From assembly GCA_910585045.1 (NCBI GenBank), contig CAJUCD010000002.1, forward strand, positions 1-64,000: DNA of 64,000 nt, written 5' to 3'. Numbering within the stretch: position 1 is the first letter of the stretch; the number at the start of each line of letters is the position of its first letter. Of this stretch, positions 61,556 to 64,000 are shown in pieces. Under the pieces are notes generated by a model, which was given only the letters and a program-made list of their open reading frames with translations, was not told the DNA's origin and did not search any database. The DNA is from an uncultured Bacilli bacterium. Its GTDB lineage: Bacteria; Bacillota_I; Bacilli_A; RF39; UBA660. The translations under genes were made by a program, and so were the position numbers.

Positions 61556-61792
61556 GTCACAGGTGATGTGATTCATTGTTAAACCATTTTACTAGACCTT
61601 TCATGGAAGCTCTCACTTCTTTTGAATAATGTAGTAGAAAGCAGTAAAGTAGTACCCAAGAATATTAGAGTTTGAACCGTAACCTTTTATCTAATATTCT
61701 TATAATGAAAAAAAAGTAGCCAAGTGATAGCTACTGTAGATAGATTTTAATTCTTTAGTATTGAGATAACTTATTAGGTTATCTCTTTTTTT
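61556..61792 (+). ncRNA. Candidate structured RNA of about 235 nt
   Basis: Between a near-consensus promoter and a strong terminator there is no credible ORF. Predicted hairpins: AAGAATATTAGA (61658-61669) with TCTAATATTCTT (61690-61701), a perfect 12-bp stem with a 20-base loop; AGTAGC (61715-61720) with GCTACT (61730-61735); and the terminator. It runs towards the reverse-strand XRE gene and overlaps its last codons. The function is unknown; antisense control or a structured regulatory RNA is possible. Confidence 0.5.
61763..61792 (+). terminator. Terminator of the candidate RNA, overlapping XRE gene end
   Basis: Perfect eight-pair stem GAGATAAC / GTTATCTC with loop TTATTAG followed by seven T. 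Confidence 0.85.
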
Positions 61793-61994
61793 CGGCAATG
61801 ATTGAGATATTAAACTTTTCTATTATTTTTTCTAATGTGTTTATGTTGTAGTTTGTGGTACCTGCTTCATATTCTTGGATTGTTCTTTCGCTACGACCGA
61901 TCTGTTTCCCAAATTCTTTCTGAGTAAGTCCAGTCCATTCACGAATAATCTTTATGAAAGCACCTCTACCATAGTCCTTTAAATTAACTTTCAT
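61779..61994 (-). CDS. Small XRE-family regulator
   Basis: 71 residues, nearly all one HTH domain: FIKIIREWTGLTQKEFGKQI, GRSERTIQEYEAGTTNYNIN, TLEKIIEKFNISIIAEKK. AGAGAT-type ribosome site. It is convergent with the RNA-like unit at 61556 and divergent from the small gene at 62312; the palindrome at 62170 may be its operator. Confidence 0.85.
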   Translation of the reverse strand: MKVNLKDYGRGAFIKIIREWTGLTQKEFGKQIGRSERTIQEYEAGTTNYNINTLEKIIEKFNISIIAEKKR

Positions 61995-62135
61995 TGATCA
62001 TACTTCATAATATCTCTCCCATTACCTTTGCCTACACCTAATTATAAATAATAATCATTGAAAATTATCAAAACCCACAAGTTGCTTTCGTGTTATAATT
62101 AGTATGAACCTTTTTGGATTTTTTATTCATAGCAT

Positions 62136-62163
62136 TTGACAATAATTGAAAGCATTTTAAAAT
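62136..62163 (+). promoter_or_regulatory. Promoter for small gene at 62312
   Basis: TTGACA (62136-62141), 16-base spacer, TAAAAT (62158-62163). Confidence 0.55.
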
Positions 62164-62169
62164 TACAGC

Positions 62170-62188
62170 AATTCTAGTGTCTAGAATT
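62170..62188. promoter_or_regulatory. Perfect palindrome, probable operator
   Basis: AATTCTAG (62170-62177), centre TGT, CTAGAATT (62181-62188). It lies at the expected transcription start of the preceding promoter, a normal place for a repressor such as the XRE proteins encoded nearby. Confidence 0.6.
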
Positions 62189-62258
62189 AGAAAGGAGAAT
62201 TTGTTTATTATGAAGATTACTTGTAGAGTTTTAATTTAAATAATAAACTTACAATAAA

Positions 62259-62296
62259 GGCTGTATTTCTTTCGAACTTATGGTATATAAACAAGC
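62259..62296 (+). repeat. Intergenic repeat, copy 2
   Basis: Matches 61035-61070: GGCTGTA, T-rich spacer, GAACTTATGGTATATA then ACAAGC. Here it ends 15 bases before the ATG at 62312, with GGTGATT between. Confidence 0.6.
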
Positions 62297-62311
62297 GGGA
62301 TGGTGATTTGA

Positions 62312-62539
62312 ATGAAGAAATTGTTATTAAATAATCCTAGTCTTAATGTGATTAAGGAAAAATTATCTAATGATTTACCCGAAGAAATTGAAATAACTTT
62401 CAATAACAAAGTAGACAATGGTATAGAGTTTGTGATAATGGATTATTTAATTAATTCTGCTGGATATTCTATTGAAGAAGTAAAGCCAATAGATGATTCA
62501 AAAGCAATGTATATTGTTTACTTTAAAAGGAAGAGTTAG
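62312..62539 (+). CDS. Small unknown protein of the mobile region
   Basis: 75 residues with TGGTGATT upstream. Polar start (MKKLLLNNPSLNVIKEKLSN), beta-like middle (EIEITFNNKVDNGIEFVIMD), end SKAMYIVYFKRKS. No family recognised. Its end overlaps the end of the reverse XRE-like gene by four bases. Confidence 0.6.
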   Translation: MKKLLLNNPSLNVIKEKLSNDLPEEIEITFNNKVDNGIEFVIMDYLINSAGYSIEEVKPIDDSKAMYIVYFKRKS

Positions 62540-62553
62540 TTCTCTTCCTTTTT
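62525..62553. terminator. Bidirectional terminator between convergent small genes
   Basis: Perfect eleven-pair stem AAAAGGAAGAG / CTCTTCCTTTT with loop TTAGTT; both stop codons lie in the loop area. Confidence 0.85.
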
Positions 62554-62841
62554 GCCTTCTAATAACTTTTGATTTTCTTCCCAATATTCCCAATAGAAAT
62601 TTGGATCTTGTTCATACAATTCAATTGCACCACATAGAACCTCTAGTGATGGTCCGATTTCAGAACTTGGTGCTTCAATTCTTTTAAGCGATTCTGGTTC
62701 TATTCCAAGTGCAGGAGCTGCATCTTTTACTTTGATATTAGCGAGTTTTCTTGCAATACGCATATTCTGACAAATATTCTTTTTTACACCACTATAATCT
62801 ATCAATTGTTCATCAGTATAAGAGTGATTATTTCTACCCAT
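62536..62841 (-). CDS. XRE-like DNA-binding protein
   Basis: 101 residues, GGAGGTTG upstream on the reverse strand. HTH-like centre: ICQNMRIARKLANIKVKDAA, PALGIEPESLKRIEAPSSEI, then LEVLCGAIELYEQDP and a helical, Trp-rich acidic tail (YWEYWEENQKLL). Probably another element regulator. Confidence 0.75.
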   Translation of the reverse strand: MGRNNHSYTDEQLIDYSGVKKNICQNMRIARKLANIKVKDAAPALGIEPESLKRIEAPSSEIGPSLEVLCGAIELYEQDPNFYWEYWEENQKLLEGKKEEN

Positions 62842-62947
62842 AAAACAACCTCCACAGCATTTATTATTTTCTCATAATTATCTTGAAATGACGGTATCTT
62901 CAAATGTTACTAAATTTGTGATATAATATTCTTGAGGTGATGTCTGT

Positions 62948-63586
62948 ATGAGTCACAATTCTTGTAATATTGGATATATTTATATCTACAAGTGTGTTGT
63001 GGGTAATGTAGATAATATTTGTAAGATTGGTAAGACTACTCATTTTAGAGATAAGCATTGTCGAATCGTTCAAAGTTTAAGAACCCCATATTTTGGTTTT
63101 ATGCCTTATATGCAGTTTGATGGAACACCGATTGTTACTGGTTTTAAAGTTAGAGATGTAGATGTTGCTGATGCTGAGGTACATAAGTATTTTAAGAAAC
63201 AACAAGTTAGTACACTTGAGATTTATGTTACAGACTATATCGAGGGAGTTAAAAAATTACATGATTTCTTGGTTAGAAAGAAGTTGCTTATTGAGATTAT
63301 GGAAGATGATGTTACCGATTATAGTTTCCTTAAATTAGATAACTATACTATTGATACGACAAAATCTAACTTTAAGAACCTATTAGATAGTATTTTACTA
63401 AAATATAATAATGAAATACCTAGTAAACTACTTCCATTATTTAAGGGTATGGATGAGTTCAGAGAACATTGTAAAAGTCATTATAATAGTGGTAATTATA
63501 TTTCAATTGATAATCTAGTTTTAGATCTTCATGTTTGTCGCCCTAAAAGAATTAAAATATTGTCACAAATAAGTGATTTATTATAA
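62948..63586 (+). CDS. GIY-YIG (T5orf172-type) nuclease-domain protein
   Basis: 212 residues with GAGGTGATG upstream. The N-terminal half follows the T5orf172/GIY-YIG layout: GYIYIYKCVVGNVDNICKIG, GKTTHFRDKHCRIV, then ADAEVHKYFKKQQV and LEIYV. The second Tyr-Ile-Gly is reduced to Lys-Ile-Gly, as in the T5orf172 subgroup. The C-terminal half has no recognised domain. Such genes occur in phages and plasmids. Confidence 0.78.
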   Translation: MSHNSCNIGYIYIYKCVVGNVDNICKIGKTTHFRDKHCRIVQSLRTPYFGFMPYMQFDGTPIVTGFKVRDVDVADAEVHKYFKKQQVSTLEIYVTDYIEGVKKLHDFLVRKKLLIEIMEDDVTDYSFLKLDNYTIDTTKSNFKNLLDSILLKYNNEIPSKLLPLFKGMDEFREHCKSHYNSGNYISIDNLVLDLHVCRPKRIKILSQISDLL

Positions 63587-63599
63587 GGAGTTGAGTTAT

Positions 63600-63875
63600 G
63601 TGTTTACTGATTGTTTTGAGGACAGGATTCTAATAATTTTGGAATCAATATTTATTACATGTTTGGCTGTTTTATTATTTCCTTATAACAAAATGATTGC
63701 AGTTGATATTTGTAGAGCAACACAAATACCCTATGATCTAGTTTTATCAGTTACATCAGCTGGATTTGGTAACAACATTATTATATTGTTATTTGTTGTT
63801 GAGATTGTATTAGTTGTTCTATTTATTGAAAAATTTATTCCAACATGTATTGAAAGATTAGTTTGGGATTATTGA
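63600..63875 (+). CDS. Two-helix membrane protein, GTG start
   Basis: 91 residues from GTG 63600, eight bases after AAGGAG. Helices at about 8-27 (ILIILESIFITCLAVLLF) and 55-78 (IIILLFVVEIVLVVLFIEKF). No family recognised. Followed by another hydrophobic gene at 63930; together they could be part of a transfer, holin-like or defence module. Confidence 0.65.
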   Translation: MFTDCFEDRILIILESIFITCLAVLLFPYNKMIAVDICRATQIPYDLVLSVTSAGFGNNIIILLFVVEIVLVVLFIEKFIPTCIERLVWDY

Positions 63876-63929
63876 TTTTATCTTGTTTTTAGCAAGTTCA
63901 TTAATAATTGAAAGGATTGGTGATATATA

Positions 63930-64000
63930 ATGAACTTTTTTAAAAAAATAGGTACATGGATTAAGAGCCATGTGCCAGTAACACTTATTATAGGTATTGT
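63930..64000 (+). CDS. Start of a membrane protein gene (cut by window end)
   Basis: Open frame to the edge with GGTGAT upstream. The visible part reads MNFFKKIGTWIKSHVPVTLI then hydrophobic residues, so a membrane segment begins at about residue 15. Identity cannot be given. Confidence 0.6.
   Translation, partial: MNFFKKIGTWIKSHVPVTLIIGI

Larger units (their letters stand above)
61995..62311. other. Intergenic region with promoter, palindrome and repeat copy 2
   Basis: Between divergent genes. It holds a forward promoter (62136-62163), a palindrome (62170-62188), AAAGGAG followed by an eight-codon frame starting ATGAAGATTAC at 62211, and repeat copy 2 (62259-62296). No larger gene seen. 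Confidence 0.6.

Noticed and set aside
61599..61630. Seven-codon frame inside the candidate RNA
   Set aside because: No ribosome site and too short to support coding.
62493..62687. Forward frame over the reverse XRE-like gene
   Set aside because: Shadow of the reverse gene and starts inside another gene without a ribosome site.
1..64000. CRISPR arrays, tRNA and rRNA genes, insertion sequences
   Set aside because: No regular spaced repeats, no cloverleaf-like or rRNA-like stretches and no transposase reading frame were found by reading both strands.

Overview
The window is about 64 kb of very AT-rich DNA (roughly 28% GC by eye) in which TGA is used as a normal stop codon, so the standard bacterial code applies. 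Gene content is that of a walled, low-GC Bacilli relative: an mraZ-rsmH-ftsL-pbpB cluster, a second PBP-mraY-SEDS cluster, EzrA, PrkC/PrpC, PrsA, RecO/RecX, and short eukaryote-type ProRS. A SpoIVB protease and a YjcZ-type mini-protein point to an endospore former or a lineage that recently was one. An uncultured gut lineage of the Mollicutes-like Bacilli kind would fit, but the exact taxon is a guess.

Layout. 1-2.5 kb: two tandem copies of a large secreted surface protein family with a variable C-terminal cassette. 2.6-8.4 kb: recO, a membrane protein, dgt, recX, prsA (reverse), then two sporulation-type mini-proteins. 8.5-12.5 kb: mraZ operator and division operon. 12.6-16 kb: engB, a DnaQ-type exonuclease, a putative metallopeptidase and a DUF1287 protein. 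16-17 kb: a frameshifted DUF1016 nuclease gene. 17.1-19.1 kb: a third copy of the surface protein family followed by a 79-residue protein resembling only the mismatch-recognition domain of MutS. 19.1-20.6 kb: the infC-rpmI-rplT operon with a clear promoter, an attenuator leader, an apparent AUA start and an L20 carrying an extra C-terminal domain. 20.6-27.8 kb: dCMP deaminase, fmt, rlmN, prpC, prkC, rsgA, rpe. 27.8-30.3 kb: two paralogous membrane proteins (third copy at 48.8 kb). 30.4-38.3 kb: mutS, nusB, a HipA-like kinase, xseA, xseB, proS, spoIVB. 38.4-49.9 kb: ezrA, three unknown genes with a G10 tract between two of them, PBP-mraY-ftsW/spoVE, an InlB-repeat protein. 50-55 kb: ackA, nrnA, ppdK.

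After the long ppdK terminator at about 55.15 kb the character changes. 55.2-64 kb holds an XRE regulator, a ParB-like protein, a fused methylase-specificity protein on the reverse strand, long intergenic stretches with inverted repeats, small unknown genes, DUF4314, two reverse-strand XRE regulators, a GIY-YIG/T5orf172 protein and small membrane proteins. This looks like the flank of an integrated mobile element (ICE, plasmid-like or phage-derived) that runs off the right edge. No integrase, relaxase or replication gene that I can name lies inside the window, so the element type is open.

The most interesting points are: (1) the surface-protein family with GC-rich variable cassettes bounded by blocks conserved at nucleotide level, one copy followed by a MutS-domain-I mini-protein, which recalls diversity-generating retroelement loci although no reverse transcriptase or template is visible; (2) the G10 tract at a gene overlap, a candidate phase-variation switch; (3) a promoter-to-terminator unit of about 235 nt without an ORF in the mobile region; (4) the L20 leader, AUA start and L20 fusion in one operon.
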